This document shows positions 16,691-28,294 of a stretch of 37,190 bases of DNA, in pieces. Under the pieces are notes generated by a model that saw only the letters and a program-made list of their open reading frames with translations, was not told the DNA's origin and did no database searches. Position numbers and translations under genes: made by a program. Source of the DNA: Gallionellaceae bacterium (GTDB taxonomy: Bacteria; Pseudomonadota; Gammaproteobacteria; Burkholderiales; Gallionellaceae); assembly GCA_008080515.1 (NCBI GenBank), contig VIKH01000009.1:1-37190 (forward strand), given 5' to 3'. The stretch's first letter is position 1, and every line of letters begins with the position of its first letter.

Positions 16691-17051
16691 TCAGTGCAAC
16701 ACGCGCGGCACGCTCAACACAAACTGTGGGATGGGCGCATCAAACTCGGTGCCGTCTTCCGCCACCATCTGGTAGCTGCCCGACATGGTGCCCACCTGGG
16801 TGGCAAGCACCGCCCCGCTGGTATATTCGAAGCTCTGGTCGGGCTGGAGAGTGGGCTGCTCCCCTACCACCCCCTGGCCGCGTACTTCCTGCACATCGTA
16901 GCGGGCATCGGTGATGATCCAGTGGCGGCTGATCAGCTTGACGGCGACGCTGCCGCAATTGGTGAGGGTGATCGTGTAGGAAAAGACGAAGCGGTTGCCG
17001 GTAATTCACCTTGACCACTATGTTGATGCGGTATTTGTTGTCGTCGTCCAT
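16691..17051 (-). pseudogene. apaG: apaG with a frame-breaking deletion
   Basis: The C-terminal two thirds is a clear ApaG ([76 protein letters not shown]). The N-terminus from the ATG at 17051 is also typical ([16 protein letters not shown]), but in another frame: the region is 361 bases, not a multiple of three. The break is near 16998-17005, and roughly six to eight codons usual between the first strand and RFVF are missing. ApaG is a small fibronectin-like protein with a role in magnesium/cobalt resistance. The gene is broken unless this is a sequence error. It heads the operon with the methyltransferase and mltA and is divergent, across the PEP-CTERM gene, from rpe. Confidence 0.8.
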
Positions 17052-17150
17052 CGTGAGATTTCACAACAAATTGCCGCGCAAGGCAACACTTGTTTGGCGG
17101 AGCGGGCGGGATGCGGTGAACTTGCGAGCAGCATCCTGAAGGAACTCAAA

Positions 17151-17178
17151 AACAAACCCCGCCGTAGCGGGGTTGTTT
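17151..17178 (-). terminator. Terminator after second PEP-CTERM gene
   Basis: AACAAACCCCGC (17151-17162) and GCGGGGTTGTTT (17167-17178) form a long stem around CGTA. On the minus strand it is followed by a T-rich stretch (TTTGTTTTTGAG). It lies 69 bases past the PEP-CTERM stop and upstream of apaG, so it separates the two transcripts. Confidence 0.75.
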
Positions 17179-17197
17179 GATGGATCGGAGTTCGCGT

Positions 17198-17236
17198 TGG
17201 TGCAACAAGCTTGTCCCGAACGTAGCCGTAGGGCGG
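17198..17236. repeat. Short repeat (family B), first copy
   Basis: GGTGCAACAAGCTTGTCCCG then AACGTAGCCGTAGGGCGGGTGC resembles the sequence at 27574-27622 (GGTGCAACAAGCCTGCCCTG, AGCGTAGCCGAAGGGGG) at most positions. It looks like a dispersed intergenic repeat, distinct from family A though sharing the CAAGC core. Confidence 0.55.
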
Positions 17237-17246
17237 GTGCTGCGCT

Positions 17247-17897
17247 CTACGATCTGCTACGGCGTCGTGCCGCGAAGCCCATCAAGCCCAAACCAGCCAA
17301 CAGCATTGCGTAGCTTTCCGGCTCGGGTACGGGCGCCGGTACTGGAGCGGCATTAATGCTTATATCATCGATAAGGAATTCCGGCCTGTTGCCATTACCC
17401 TGCGCAGTGAAAGTTACCGAAGACAAGTTGGAAAAGGACGGCGATAGAGAATATTGAGCCCAAGCGTAGCTGGAACTGCTATCGAGAACTACCGAGGTTG
17501 AAACAGTTCCGCCGCCGACCAGGTTGCCCAGGATGTCAATACTTGTTGCAAGAGAGTAATACCCTTGCGGATTTCGCCCGCCCGCAAAAAATGAATTTAG
17601 CGAGAAAGCTGCTCCGCCAACTTGAGCCATGGTAACGACCGACCGGAGATTGGCGTTGATCAGCGCGGCGGTCGTGTTGCTCCCGATCACGCCAGCGTTG
17701 CAAACGAACAAGTTTGAATCAACAGGATTGCCGGTAAAGTTGAACCCCCCACTCTGAACGGCTCCACTATAATAAGAAGCGCAGTTCCCGCTTATTACGT
17801 CTTGAAAATCAACAATGGCTGCCTGTGAGGGCATCGCAAATACAGCAAGTGCAATACCGGCGGCGACAGGGCTTAATAAGGTAGTAATTTTTGACAA
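17247..17897 (-). CDS. PEP-CTERM sorting-domain protein
   Basis: A 216-residue protein starting with TTG at 17897, supported by AGGA 7 bases upstream and by the signal peptide that begins there (SKITTLLSPVAAGIALAVFA). The mature part is Ser/Asn/Gly-rich, beta-structured and lectin-like in pattern, ending in VPEPESYAMLLAGLGLMGFA followed by RRRSRS, the PEP-CTERM sorting signal. Its tail is almost identical to that of the protein at 3956-4786, so both would be handled by the same exosortase. It has two to three cysteines in the first half that may form a disulfide. The binding target is unknown. It is inserted between apaG and rpe, which are near neighbours in related genomes. Confidence 0.87.
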   Translation of the reverse strand: MSKITTLLSPVAAGIALAVFAMPSQAAIVDFQDVISGNCASYYSGAVQSGGFNFTGNPVDSNLFVCNAGVIGSNTTAALINANLRSVVTMAQVGGAAFSLNSFFAGGRNPQGYYSLATSIDILGNLVGGGTVSTSVVLDSSSSYAWAQYSLSPSFSNLSSVTFTAQGNGNRPEFLIDDISINAAPVPAPVPEPESYAMLLAGLGLMGFAARRRSRS

Positions 17898-18237
17898 GGC
17901 TGTTTCCTTTCTATCGGGATGAGTAGCATGTTTTTAGATGGCTTTTAACAGAGTACAGCAGGGCTTGGAGCACATTCTGCCGATACCGCGCGCTTTATAA
18001 CCTGCCTTTCTAACCCTGTCTACTGTACTTTGGTACAGGTACACCAGATGGAAGTGTTGTAATAGGCAGAGGAGGTCAAGCTGCATGGCCGGGCTTTGCC
18101 CACCCGGTCATTGCTTTTTCGGGCCATCACACTTCCGCCTCGACATGCCCTCATCCGGGGGGCGATGCCGTGCGCCACCTCCGAGTTATTCGGTTAAAAT
18201 GCTCGCCTCGCATTCTCGCTTCTATTGAGGTAAAGCC
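17898..18237. other. 340-base divergent intergenic region
   Basis: No gene is seen here. It should hold the promoters of the PEP-CTERM gene (minus) and rpe (plus). The only clear structure is the inverted repeat at 18023-18038. I found no convincing sigma-54 -24/-12 element. Confidence 0.6.
18023..18038. promoter_or_regulatory. Inverted repeat, possible operator
   Basis: CTGTAC (18023-18028) and GTACAG (18033-18038) are perfect inverted copies around TTTG, with partial extension on both sides (TACTGTAC / GTACAGGTAC). It lies about 125 bases upstream of the PEP-CTERM start and 200 upstream of rpe. A regulator site is possible; no regulator can be named. Confidence 0.35.
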
Positions 18238-18924
18238 ATGTACAAAATCGCTCCCAGCATCCTTTCCGCCAACTTTGCAAAACTGGGCGAGGAGGTTGAT
18301 AACGTGCTCGCCGCCGGTGCGGATATCGTGCACTTCGATGTGATGGACAACCATTACGTGCCCAACCTGACCATCGGCCCGCTGGTGTGTGAAGCCTTGC
18401 GCAAGCACGGCGTGACCGCGCCGATAGATGCGCACCTGATGGTCAAGCCGGTGGACCGCATCATCCCGGATTTCGCCAAGGCGGGCGCGACCTACATCAC
18501 CTTCCATCCGGAGGCCTCCGAGCACATAGACCGCACCATCGGCCTGATCCGCGAGAGCGGCTGCAAGCCCGGCCTGGTATTCAACCCGGCCACGCCGCTG
18601 GAGGTGCTGGAATACACCTTGCCCAAGCTGGACATGGTGCTGCTGATGTCGGTGAACCCCGGCTTCGGCGGGCAAAAATTCATTCCCTTCGTGCTGGACA
18701 AGGCGCGCAAGGTGCGCAAAATGATCGTTGCAGGCGGTTACAACTGCCGACTGGAAATTGACGGCGGTGTCGGCCCCGCCAACATCAAGGAGGTAGCGGA
18801 AGCCGGGGTGGATACGTTTGTCGCCGGCTCCGCCATTTTCAATGCGGGCAAGGGCGGCGATCCGCACCGCTACGATACGGTCATCGCCGCCCTGCGCGCG
18901 GAGCTGGCCAAGGTTGGCCGCTAA
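18238..18924 (+). CDS. rpe: Ribulose-phosphate 3-epimerase
   Basis: A 228-residue TIM-barrel enzyme that interconverts ribulose 5-phosphate and xylulose 5-phosphate in the pentose phosphate and Calvin cycles. Typical motifs are all present: [34 protein letters not shown] with the metal-binding His/Asp, [29 protein letters not shown], and LEIDGGVG followed by FVAGSAIF for phosphate binding. The ATG has GAGG 7 bases upstream. The stop TAA once overlapped the gph start; a MITE now separates them. Confidence 0.97.
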   Translation: MYKIAPSILSANFAKLGEEVDNVLAAGADIVHFDVMDNHYVPNLTIGPLVCEALRKHGVTAPIDAHLMVKPVDRIIPDFAKAGATYITFHPEASEHIDRTIGLIRESGCKPGLVFNPATPLEVLEYTLPKLDMVLLMSVNPGFGGQKFIPFVLDKARKVRKMIVAGGYNCRLEIDGGVGPANIKEVAEAGVDTFVAGSAIFNAGKGGDPHRYDTVIAALRAELAKVGR

Positions 18925-18925
18925 T

Positions 18926-19033
18926 GGGCACCTCTAAAATTCGGATTTCGTCATTCCGGCGAAGGCCGGAATCCAGTATTTCAATAGGCTGGACACCGGC
19001 TTTCGCCGGTGTGACGAATTTTTAGAGGCTCCC
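18926..19033. mobile_element. 108-bp MITE-like element in the rpe/gph junction
   Basis: The element begins GGGCACCTCTAAAATTCG and ends CGAATTTTTAGAGGCTCCC, which are imperfect inverted copies of each other. It is flanked by TAAT on both sides (18922-18925 and 19034-19037), a likely 4-bp target duplication. Inside are CGTCA/TGACG arms and two hairpins: ATTCCGGC-gaag-GCCGGAAT and CACCGGC-tttc-GCCGGTG. It encodes nothing. The left TAAT supplies the rpe stop, the right one the gph ATG, and AGAGG near the right end lies 7 bases before that ATG as a Shine-Dalgarno. Related sequence is at 27513-27770. Confidence 0.85.
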
Positions 19034-19035
19034 TA

Positions 19036-19728
19036 ATGCTGCAAGCGCGCTTTCCGATCGAAGTTTCGGCGATCCTTATTGACCTGGATGGCACCCTGCT
19101 GGATACGGCGGCGGAGCTGGCGGAAGCCGCCAACCGCATGTTGCGTGACATGGGCCGCCCCGCCGTATCGCAAGACCTGCTGATGAGCTACATCGGCAAC
19201 GGCATCGGCTGGCTGGTGAAGCGCGCGCTGACCGGTGACATGCACAAAGAACCGGATGCCGCGCTGTTCCAGAAAGCCTTGCCGGTTTTCGAGCGCCACT
19301 ATGCGGCCCTGCTGGTGTTGAGCAAGCCCTACGGTCGCGTGGTTGAGGGGCTGGAAGCCATGAAACAGGCGGGGTTCAGGCTGGGGTGCATCACCAACAA
19401 GGCGGCGCGCTTCACCGGCCCGCTGCTGTCCAGTTCAGGCTTGGCAAGCTATTTCGAGATCGTCATTTCCGGCGACAGCCTGCCGGAAAAAAAGCCGCAC
19501 CCGCTGCCGCTGCTGCACGCCGCCCGATTCTTCGGGGTGCCGCCGCAACAGGTGCTGATGATCGGCGATTCGCTCAACGATACGCTCGCGGCGCGCGCCG
19601 CCGGTTGCCCGGTGGTGTGTGTGCCTTACGGCTACAACCATGGAGAACCGGTGGACAAGCTGGATCTGGATGCGGTCATCCCCGATCTGCCGTCCGCGCT
19701 TGACTTGATAAAAAGAGCGCAAGCGTAG
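19036..19728 (+). CDS. gph: Phosphoglycolate phosphatase
   Basis: A 230-residue HAD-superfamily phosphatase that removes phosphate from 2-phosphoglycolate. Motif I is [11 protein letters not shown] with nucleophile Asp16 and Asp18, the cap domain follows, motif II/III are ITNK and KPHPLPLL, and motif IV is [16 protein letters not shown]. The pair rpe-gph-trpE is the common betaproteobacterial order. The start codon comes from the target-site duplication of the MITE just upstream, and its ribosome site is inside the MITE end. Two bases separate its stop from trpE. Confidence 0.95.
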   Translation: MLQARFPIEVSAILIDLDGTLLDTAAELAEAANRMLRDMGRPAVSQDLLMSYIGNGIGWLVKRALTGDMHKEPDAALFQKALPVFERHYAALLVLSKPYGRVVEGLEAMKQAGFRLGCITNKAARFTGPLLSSSGLASYFEIVISGDSLPEKKPHPLPLLHAARFFGVPPQQVLMIGDSLNDTLAARAAGCPVVCVPYGYNHGEPVDKLDLDAVIPDLPSALDLIKRAQA

Positions 19729-19730
19729 CC

Positions 19731-21230
19731 ATGCTGTCCCCCATCTCCGAACAGGAATTCAACCGGCTTGCGCGGCAGGGCTACAACCGGATTCCGCTGG
19801 TTGCGGAAACTTTTGCCGACCTCGACACGCCGCTGTCGCTGTTCATCAAGCTGGCCAATCAACCTTATTCCTATCTGCTCGAATCGGTGCAGGGCGGCGA
19901 ACGCTTCGGGCGCTATTCCTTCATCGGCCTGCCCGCCGATACGGTTATTTCGGCGCGCGGCAACCGCATCACCGTCAGGCGCGCAGGCGTCGAGACCGCG
20001 CAACACGACGGCAACCCGCTGGATTTCATCAAGGCCTACCGGGGCGGCTTCAAGGTGGCGCCCCTGCCGGGCTTGCCGCGCTTCGCTGGCGGGCTGGCGG
20101 GGTATTTCGGCTACGACACGGTACGCTATATCGAGCCCAAGCTGGCCCTGGAAAACAGCAGGAACATCTCGCAAAAGCCCGATGCCCTCGGCACCCCGGA
20201 CATCCTGCTGATGCTGACCGAACAACTGGCGGTGGTGGACAACCTCTCCGGCACGCTCACTTTCATCGTGTACGCCGACCCAGAGCAGGACAACGCCTAC
20301 CAGCGGGCGCGGCAGCGCCTGCGCGAATTGGCGCAGCAGTTGCGCCGCCCGGTGGATATTCCTTGCTCCCCGGCCATGCAGGGCAGCGTAGCCCGATCCG
20401 AATTCGGCGAGGAAGCGTTTCTGCGGGCGGTGGAAAAAACCAAGCGCTACATCGTGGACGGCGACATCATGCAGGCGGTGCTGTCGCAGCGCATGTCACA
20501 GCCCTTTCCGGCCCCGCCGCTATCGCTATACCGCGCCCTGCGCAGCCTGAACCCTTCGCCCTACATGTTCTATTACGATATGGGCGACCACCACGTGGTC
20601 GGCGCTTCGCCGGAAATCCTGGTGCGGCTGGAAGGCGATAACGTCACCGTGCGCCCCATCGCGGGCACCCGTCCGCGCGGCAAGACCCCGCAGCAGGATG
20701 CGGCGCTCGCGCAGGAACTGCTGGCCGACCCGAAAGAGCTGGCAGAGCATTTGATGCTGATTGACCTCGGTCGCAACGACGTGGGGCGCGTCGCGCAACA
20801 CGGCTCGGTGAGATTGACCGAAAGAATGGTGATCGAGCGCTACTCGCACGTGATGCACATCGTCTCCAACGTCGAGGCCGCGCTCAAACCGGGGTTGGAC
20901 GCCATAGACGTGCTCAAGGCCACCTTTCCCGCAGGCACCGTGAGCGGCGCCGCCAAGGTGCGCGCGATGGAAATCATAGGTGAGTTGGAGCCTTCCAAGC
21001 GCGGCATCTACGCCGGAGCGGTGGGCTACCTCGGCTTCAACGGCGACATGGATCTGGCCATCGCGCTGCGCACCGCCGTAGTCAAAAACGCGACACTGTA
21101 CGTGCAGGCGGGAGCGGGCATCGTGGCCGATTCGGTGCCGGCCAGCGAATGGGCGGAAACGCAGAACAAGGCGCGCGCCGTGCTGCGCGCTGCGGAGATG
21201 GTGCTGGCGGGGCTGGATAACGCGGGTTGA
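19731..21230 (+). CDS. trpE: Anthranilate synthase component I
   Basis: A 499-residue chorismate-binding enzyme making anthranilate in tryptophan synthesis. The N-terminal domain has the tryptophan feedback motif LLES ([20 protein letters not shown]). The catalytic domain has [38 protein letters not shown], and [20 protein letters not shown] with [13 protein letters not shown]. Length and motifs are normal. It follows gph by two bases and is probably cotranscribed with rpe and gph. The glutaminase partner trpG does not follow it here and must be elsewhere. Confidence 0.97.
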   Translation: MLSPISEQEFNRLARQGYNRIPLVAETFADLDTPLSLFIKLANQPYSYLLESVQGGERFGRYSFIGLPADTVISARGNRITVRRAGVETAQHDGNPLDFIKAYRGGFKVAPLPGLPRFAGGLAGYFGYDTVRYIEPKLALENSRNISQKPDALGTPDILLMLTEQLAVVDNLSGTLTFIVYADPEQDNAYQRARQRLRELAQQLRRPVDIPCSPAMQGSVARSEFGEEAFLRAVEKTKRYIVDGDIMQAVLSQRMSQPFPAPPLSLYRALRSLNPSPYMFYYDMGDHHVVGASPEILVRLEGDNVTVRPIAGTRPRGKTPQQDAALAQELLADPKELAEHLMLIDLGRNDVGRVAQHGSVRLTERMVIERYSHVMHIVSNVEAALKPGLDAIDVLKATFPAGTVSGAAKVRAMEIIGELEPSKRGIYAGAVGYLGFNGDMDLAIALRTAVVKNATLYVQAGAGIVADSVPASEWAETQNKARAVLRAAEMVLAGLDNAG

Positions 21231-21375
21231 GCAATCCATTGCGGTTTTAAGGTTAACTTCCGTGCCGGTTCCAGTCTACCGCTCATCCGGGTGCTATCTG
21301 CCGACCGCCGTGCCTTGACGTTGCTCAACCCGCTCGGCTACCATCGCCGCAGCTCAAATTTCGTGGGCCTCGCCA

Positions 21376-22736
21376 GTGCTTGCCAACAGACCATCCCCGC
21401 TATGTTTTGCCGTGCTTGTTGCGCTCGTGTCCGCTCCGGTTTTTGGCGTGGATGAAGTGCCCGCCACGAGCGTCGCCGAAGGCCGGGTAGTGGCGCATGT
21501 TGCCGAACCGCCCGCACCGACCGACACTTCCGCGCTTCCGGCCACAGAACCCGCAACCGCGGCCACGAGAAATGGTATGCCAATCGCCCGGAGTATGTGG
21601 GGCGCGTGGTCGAGCGTTCCCGCCGCTACCTCCACTTCATTGTGGAGGAAGTAGAAAAGCGTGGCATGCCAACGGAAATCGCGCTGCTGCCGATGATCGA
21701 AAGCGCCTTCAATCCGATCGCCTATTCGGTGGCGCGCGCCTCCGGCATCTGGCAGTTCATCCCCTATACCGGAAAAAAATACGGCATGCAGCAGAACTGG
21801 TGGTATGACGGGCGGCGCGACATCGTCAGCGCCACCAACGGCGCGCTGGATTATCTGCAAAAGCTGCATGACCAGTTCGGCGACTGGGAGCTGGCGTTGG
21901 CCGCCTACAACTGGGGTGAAGGCGCGGTGCAGCGCGCGCAGGCGCGCAACCGCAAGCGCGGCAAGCCGACCAACTACGCCAGCCTGAAGCTGCCGAACGA
22001 AACGCGCGGCTACATACCGAAGCTGCTGGCGGTCAAGCATATCGTCGGCGACCCTGCCCGCTTCGGCCTGACGCTGCAACCCGTCCCCGATCGCCCCTAT
22101 TTCGCCACCGTCGCCACCGAGCGGCACATAGACGTGCAACTCGCCGCGCAGCTCGCGGAAATCTCGCTGGAAGAATTCAGCGCGCTCAACCCCGGCCACA
22201 GCCGCCCGGTGATCGTGAACGACGACGACAATTTCCTGCTGCTGCCCGCTGACAAGGCCGAAACGTTTCGCGCCAACCTGGAGAGCTACAGCGAACCGCT
22301 GGTTTCCTGGCAGGCCTACCACAGCAAGAAAGGCGAGCAGTTGGATAAGCTCGCTCCACGCTTCGGCCTGTCGGTGGAAAAGCTCAGGCAGGTCAACGGG
22401 CTGCCCGCGCGCGCCACGTTGAGCGACGGGCAGGCGCTGCTGGTGCCGAAAACCGGCGGGGAAGACGGGAGCGAATTCGTGGCATTCAACACCCATCTGC
22501 CGCCCAGCGATCCCCTGCTGGCCAACGCCATCACCCACACCGTGCGCAAGGGAGACACCCTGGGCAGCATCGCGCGGCGCTACCACGTCAACCTGTCCAA
22601 CCTGAAAAGCTGGAACAGCGGCGTAAAAATCCTGCGTCCCGGCCAGAAAATTTACGTCGTGCCGCGCGGCAAGCCTGCCCGCACGATCAAATCCGCCGGG
22701 AGCCGCACAAAAAATCCCGCCACCAGCAACGGCTGA
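21376..22736 (+). pseudogene. mltD: mltD, lytic transglycosylase with disrupted N-terminal frame
   Basis: From 21597 an intact 379-residue frame encodes the SLT/MltD catalytic domain (ALLPMIESAFNPIAYS with the catalytic Glu, ASGIWQFIPYTGKKYG, WWYDGRRDIVSATNGALDYL) and two LysM repeats near 22310-22450 and 22535-22675 (HTVRKGDTLGSIARRYHVN). Homology continues upstream in the same frame (HEKWYANRPEYV from 21564) but has no start codon. The signal peptide (LCFAVLVALVSAPVFG) lies in a different frame starting with GTG at 21376, and the usual LWERIRxGFxMP-like segment between is missing. So there is a deletion or frameshift near 21555-21565. Either the gene is broken for export or the sequence has an error. 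It would cut peptidoglycan in the periplasm. Confidence 0.75.
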
Positions 22737-22794
22737 ATCCGTTCATCCCGTTTTATCCTCAAAGCCGCAATTCAAACCGCAGGGCTTTTCAGGT

Positions 22795-25035
<2,241 letters not shown>

Positions 25036-25596
25036 CGCCTCACCTGGTTGGCGGGCTGTCTGCGCCCTTGTTCAAAGCGTGTTGGTAGTTCATCGCGTCC
25101 CACATCTGTCCGGCTGTCACTCCCGCAAGGGAGCGGTGTTTGCGGCTTCGGTGCCGTATTTCCGCGTTTCCGGCGCGGGCGGCGCGTTGCCTCAAAATAA
25201 AAGGTTACCGAAGAGCTGATCCGTTGCCTCGCATTCGCGATGTTGGCGAAGGAGGTTGAAGACGGCCTTTAGTTTACGTCGAATTTGCCTCTGAAGCTCG
25301 AATGCGGTTCTGGAAATAGCGCTGTAGATGCCAGCTCATGAATTCGCCCCCGGTGTAGCTCCGGCATAACCTGAAGGTTACCTGCGGTGATACCCGTAGA
25401 CCGCGCAGAACCAGTCGGGTATGGCTGTGTGCCGGTTGCGTGTCCGGATCGCCTCGCGATAGGCGCGTCGTTGAATCCTTTTCAGAACCCCTCCGGTAAC
25501 ATCTGTCTTGGGTCAATCCGCGAAGCTGAACGCCATAAACCGGCACCCGGGTTGTGCTAGAATGCGCGCCCTTTGACTTTCAGTCAGGCAGCAACC
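25036..25596. other. 560-base intergenic region without a recognisable gene
   Basis: This lies between the divergent ATPase and typA genes. Several short minus-strand frames exist (for example one ending MSWHLQRYFQNRI near 25290) but none has a family I recognise, a good start or consistent coding character. It includes small hairpins such as AACCTGAAGGTT near 25367 and ATACCCG/CGGGTAT. It could be decayed coding DNA, perhaps of a lost permease or transposase. The typA promoter must be at its right end. Confidence 0.5.
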
Positions 25597-27417
25597 ATGT
25601 CCCGCGCACTCCGCAATATCGCCATCATCGCTCACGTTGACCACGGCAAAACCACCATGGTGGACAAGCTGCTGTCCCAGTCCGGCACCTTTGCCGCCCA
25701 CCAGCACGTCGCCGAGCGCGTGATGGACAGCAACGACCTGGAGCGGGAACGCGGCATCACCATCCTGGCGAAAAATTGCGCGGTGGATTATGGGGGCGTC
25801 CACATCAATATCGTGGACACGCCGGGGCACGCCGATTTTGGCGGCGAAGTGGAGCGCGTGCTGTCCATGGTGGACGGCGTGCTGCTGCTGGTGGACGCGG
25901 TGGAAGGCCCGATGCCGCAAACCCGCTTCGTCACCCGCAAAGCGCTGGCGCTCGGGCTGCGCCCGATCGTGGTGGTCAACAAGGTGGATCGCCCCGGCGC
26001 GCGCCCGGAGTGGGTGGTCAACCATACTTTTGAATTGTTCGACAAACTCGGTGCCACCGATGAGCAACTGGATTTCCCGGTGGTGTATGCCTCGGCGTTG
26101 AACGGTTACGCGACGCTGGATCTGGCGAAGCCGAGCAAGGACATGCGCCCGCTGTTCGATACCGTGTTGAAGCACGTTCCGGAACCGGGCGGCGACATGG
26201 ACGCGCCGCTGCAACTCCAGATTGCCGCGCTGGATTACTCCAGCTTCGTCGGGCGTATCGGCGTGGGGCGGATCACGCGCGGGCGCATCAGGCCGGCGCA
26301 GGAAGTGATGATATTGAACGGCGACAAACCGCCGAAAAAAGGCCGGGTAAACCAGGTGCTGGGCTTTCGCGGCATCGAGCGCGTGCAGATGGACGAGGCG
26401 GGCGCGGGCGATATCGTGCTGATCAACGGCCTCGACGATATCGGCATCGGTGTCACGCTGGCTGATGTGAACCGGCCGGAGGCGCTGCCCATGCCCAAGG
26501 TGGACGAGCCGACTTTGACCATGACTTTCCAGGTGAACAACTCCCCCCTGGCCGGGCAGGAAGGCAAGTTCGTCACCAGCCGCCAGATTCGTGATCGTCT
26601 GACCAAGGAGCTGCTGGTCAACGTGGCGCTGCGCGTGGAAGATACGGCGGACACCGATTCGTTTCTGGTATCGGGGCGCGGCGAACTGCACCTGACCATC
26701 CTGCTGGAAAATATGCGCCGCGAGGGCTTTGAACTGGCGGTTTCCAAGCCGCGCGTGGTGTACCGCGAAGTCAACGGTGAGAAGTGCGAACCATATGAAT
26801 TGCTCACCGTGGACGTGGAAGAAACGAACCAGGGTGCGGTGATGGAAGAGCTGGGCCGCCGCCGCGGCGACTTGCAGGACATGCAGCCCGACGGCAGGGG
26901 GCGGGTGCGCCTGGAATACCGCATTCCGGCACGCAGCCTGATCGGCTTCCAGGGCGACTTCATGACCATGACCCGCGGCACCGGGCTGATCTCTCACGTG
27001 TTCGACGACTACGGCCCGGTCAAGCCGGACATGCCGGGCCGCCACAACGGCGTGCTGGTTTCGCAGGACGATGGCGAAGCGGTGGCCTATGCGCTGTGGA
27101 AGCTGGAAGACCGTGGGCGCATGTTCGTCAGCCCCGGCGATAAATTATACGAAGGCATGATCATCGGCATCCACAGCCGCGATAACGATCTGGTGGTGAA
27201 CCCGATCAAGGGGAAACAACTGACCAACGTGCGCGCCTCCGGCACTGACGAAGCGGTGCGTCTGACTACACCCATCAAGTTGACGCTGGAATCTGCGGTA
27301 GAGTTTATTGACGACGACGAGCTGGTGGAAATCACGCCCAAGTCCATCCGCATCCGCAAGCGCCACCTCAAGGAACACGAGCGCAAGCGGGAATCGAGGA
27401 CGAAGGATACTGCGTAA
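25597..27417 (+). CDS. typA: GTP-binding translational regulator TypA/BipA
   Basis: A 606-residue ribosome-binding GTPase involved in ribosome assembly and stress adaptation. G motifs are complete: [15 protein letters not shown] (G1), RERGITI (G2), [14 protein letters not shown] (G3), NKVDRPGAR (G4). Domains II, III, V and the BipA-specific C-terminal domain follow ([49 protein letters not shown]). I start it at the ATG at 25597 ([17 protein letters not shown]), as in the family; an upstream in-frame start at 25573 adds eight unrelated residues. Single gene, not in an operon here. Confidence 0.97.
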   Translation: MSRALRNIAIIAHVDHGKTTMVDKLLSQSGTFAAHQHVAERVMDSNDLERERGITILAKNCAVDYGGVHINIVDTPGHADFGGEVERVLSMVDGVLLLVDAVEGPMPQTRFVTRKALALGLRPIVVVNKVDRPGARPEWVVNHTFELFDKLGATDEQLDFPVVYASALNGYATLDLAKPSKDMRPLFDTVLKHVPEPGGDMDAPLQLQIAALDYSSFVGRIGVGRITRGRIRPAQEVMILNGDKPPKKGRVNQVLGFRGIERVQMDEAGAGDIVLINGLDDIGIGVTLADVNRPEALPMPKVDEPTLTMTFQVNNSPLAGQEGKFVTSRQIRDRLTKELLVNVALRVEDTADTDSFLVSGRGELHLTILLENMRREGFELAVSKPRVVYREVNGEKCEPYELLTVDVEETNQGAVMEELGRRRGDLQDMQPDGRGRVRLEYRIPARSLIGFQGDFMTMTRGTGLISHVFDDYGPVKPDMPGRHNGVLVSQDDGEAVAYALWKLEDRGRMFVSPGDKLYEGMIIGIHSRDNDLVVNPIKGKQLTNVRASGTDEAVRLTTPIKLTLESAVEFIDDDELVEITPKSIRIRKRHLKEHERKRESRTKDTA

Positions 27418-27419
27418 CG

Positions 27420-27438
27420 AACCCCGATCCCGGGGGTT
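27420..27438 (+). terminator. Possible weak terminator after typA
   Basis: AACCCC (27420-27425) and GGGGTT (27433-27438) can pair over a 7-base loop, right after the typA stop. There is no run of T after it. Confidence 0.3.
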
Positions 27439-27512
27439 GTTCCCGCGCCTTCACCCGTTTTGGTATCGGCTTAAATGCGCTCGGCCAAGTCTTTCTTTCT
27501 GGCTTGGTTTAA

Positions 27513-27770
27513 GGGCACCTCTAAATATTCGAGTTTCGTCATTCCGGCGAAGGCCGGAATCCAGTTTGCGTAGGGTGCAACAAGCCTGCCCTGAGCGTAG
27601 CCGAAGGGGGTAGCGCATTGCACCATTCATTTTAGGAGCATCCGGCGCAATGCCCGTTGGTTATTACGCCCTTGCTTCAAAAAATTCGAGTTTCGTCATT
27701 CCGGCGAAGGCCGGAATCCAGTATTTTCAATAAGCTGGACACCGGCTTTTGCCGATTATTAGAGTTGCCC
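27513..27770. mobile_element. Composite MITE-like element flanked by TTAA
   Basis: The left end (GGGCACCTCTAAATATTCGA) and first hairpin match the 108-bp element at 18926-19033. The right part (from about 27678) again has ATTCCGGCGAAGGCCGGAAT, CCAG...CTGG and a partial CACCGGC hairpin, ending TTATTAGAGTTGCCC. Outer ends are inverted copies and are flanked by TTAA (27509-27512 and 27771-27774). Between the two halves sit a family B repeat (27574-27622) and about 55 bases of other sequence. It looks like one copy interrupted by, or recombined with, another. No protein is encoded. The rest of the gap to metH (27775-27856) shows nothing. Confidence 0.7.
27574..27622. repeat. Short repeat (family B), second copy
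   Basis: GGTGCAACAAGCCTGCCCTG then AGCGTAGCCGAAGGGGG, ending in TTGCACC, which is the inverted copy of the first seven bases (GGTGCAA). It is similar to 17198-17236. It lies inside the composite MITE. Confidence 0.55.
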
Positions 27771-27856
27771 TTAAGTTTTCGACAACTGCTCGTAAACATG
27801 CTCAAAACTGAAACCACAAACACAGCAACTACAACCATAGCGCCCATGGTTTCTGG

Positions 27857-28294
27857 CTAATACCCCAACACCGGCGCCAGCCAGCGCTCCGTCTCTGCCA
27901 CACTCCAGCCCTTGCGGTTGGCGTAGTCTTCCACCTGATCCCGGTCTACCTTGCCGGTGGCAAAATACTGTGCTTGGGGGTGCGAAAAACAGAAACCGCT
28001 GACCGCTGCGGTGGGCAACATCGCGTAGCTCTCGGTGAGGGTGATGCCCGCGTTCTTCGGGGCTTGTAGCAGATCGAACAGGGGCGCTTTCTCGCTGTGC
28101 TCGGGGCAAGCGGGATAGCCTGGCGCGGGGCGGATTCCGCGGTACTGCTCGGCGATCAGTGCTTCAAAGTCTACGGGTATGGAGGATTCCGTTCGCATTG
28201 AGCTTGTCGAAATGTGAACGGATTTTCGTGCTTCGACATAACCAGCGACTTGCCCGCTTGCGGGCTTAGTCGAATGGCTAGTAGTTCCAAGCAC
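27857..28294 (-). pseudogene. metH: Detached C-terminal part of metH
   Basis: A 145-residue frame, possible GTG start at 28294, whose last 95 residues are the end of the MetH AdoMet-activation domain: [77 protein letters not shown]. The first 50 residues are translated repeat DNA. It is in a different frame from the main metH frame and overlaps its end by 17 bases. It carries the Arg-x-x-x-Gly-Tyr motif that binds AdoMet in E. coli MetH. It could be made as a separate polypeptide by stop-start reinitiation, but no ribosome site is evident, so it is more likely dead sequence. Confidence 0.8.

Noticed and set aside
17898-18100. Sigma-54 promoter for the PEP-CTERM gene
   Set aside because: No GG-N10-GC element of the TGGCAC-N5-TTGC type was found at a sensible distance.
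25274-25546. Minus-strand 90-codon frame upstream of the ABC ATPase
   Set aside because: No family resemblance, signal or good ribosome site; different parts of the region look equally plausible in other frames, so it is treated as non-coding or decayed.
28278-28294. Programmed frameshift rejoining metH
   Set aside because: No slippery heptamer fits: a -1 shift at TTGAAAACC runs into a stop, and the frame needed is +1 with no known signal.
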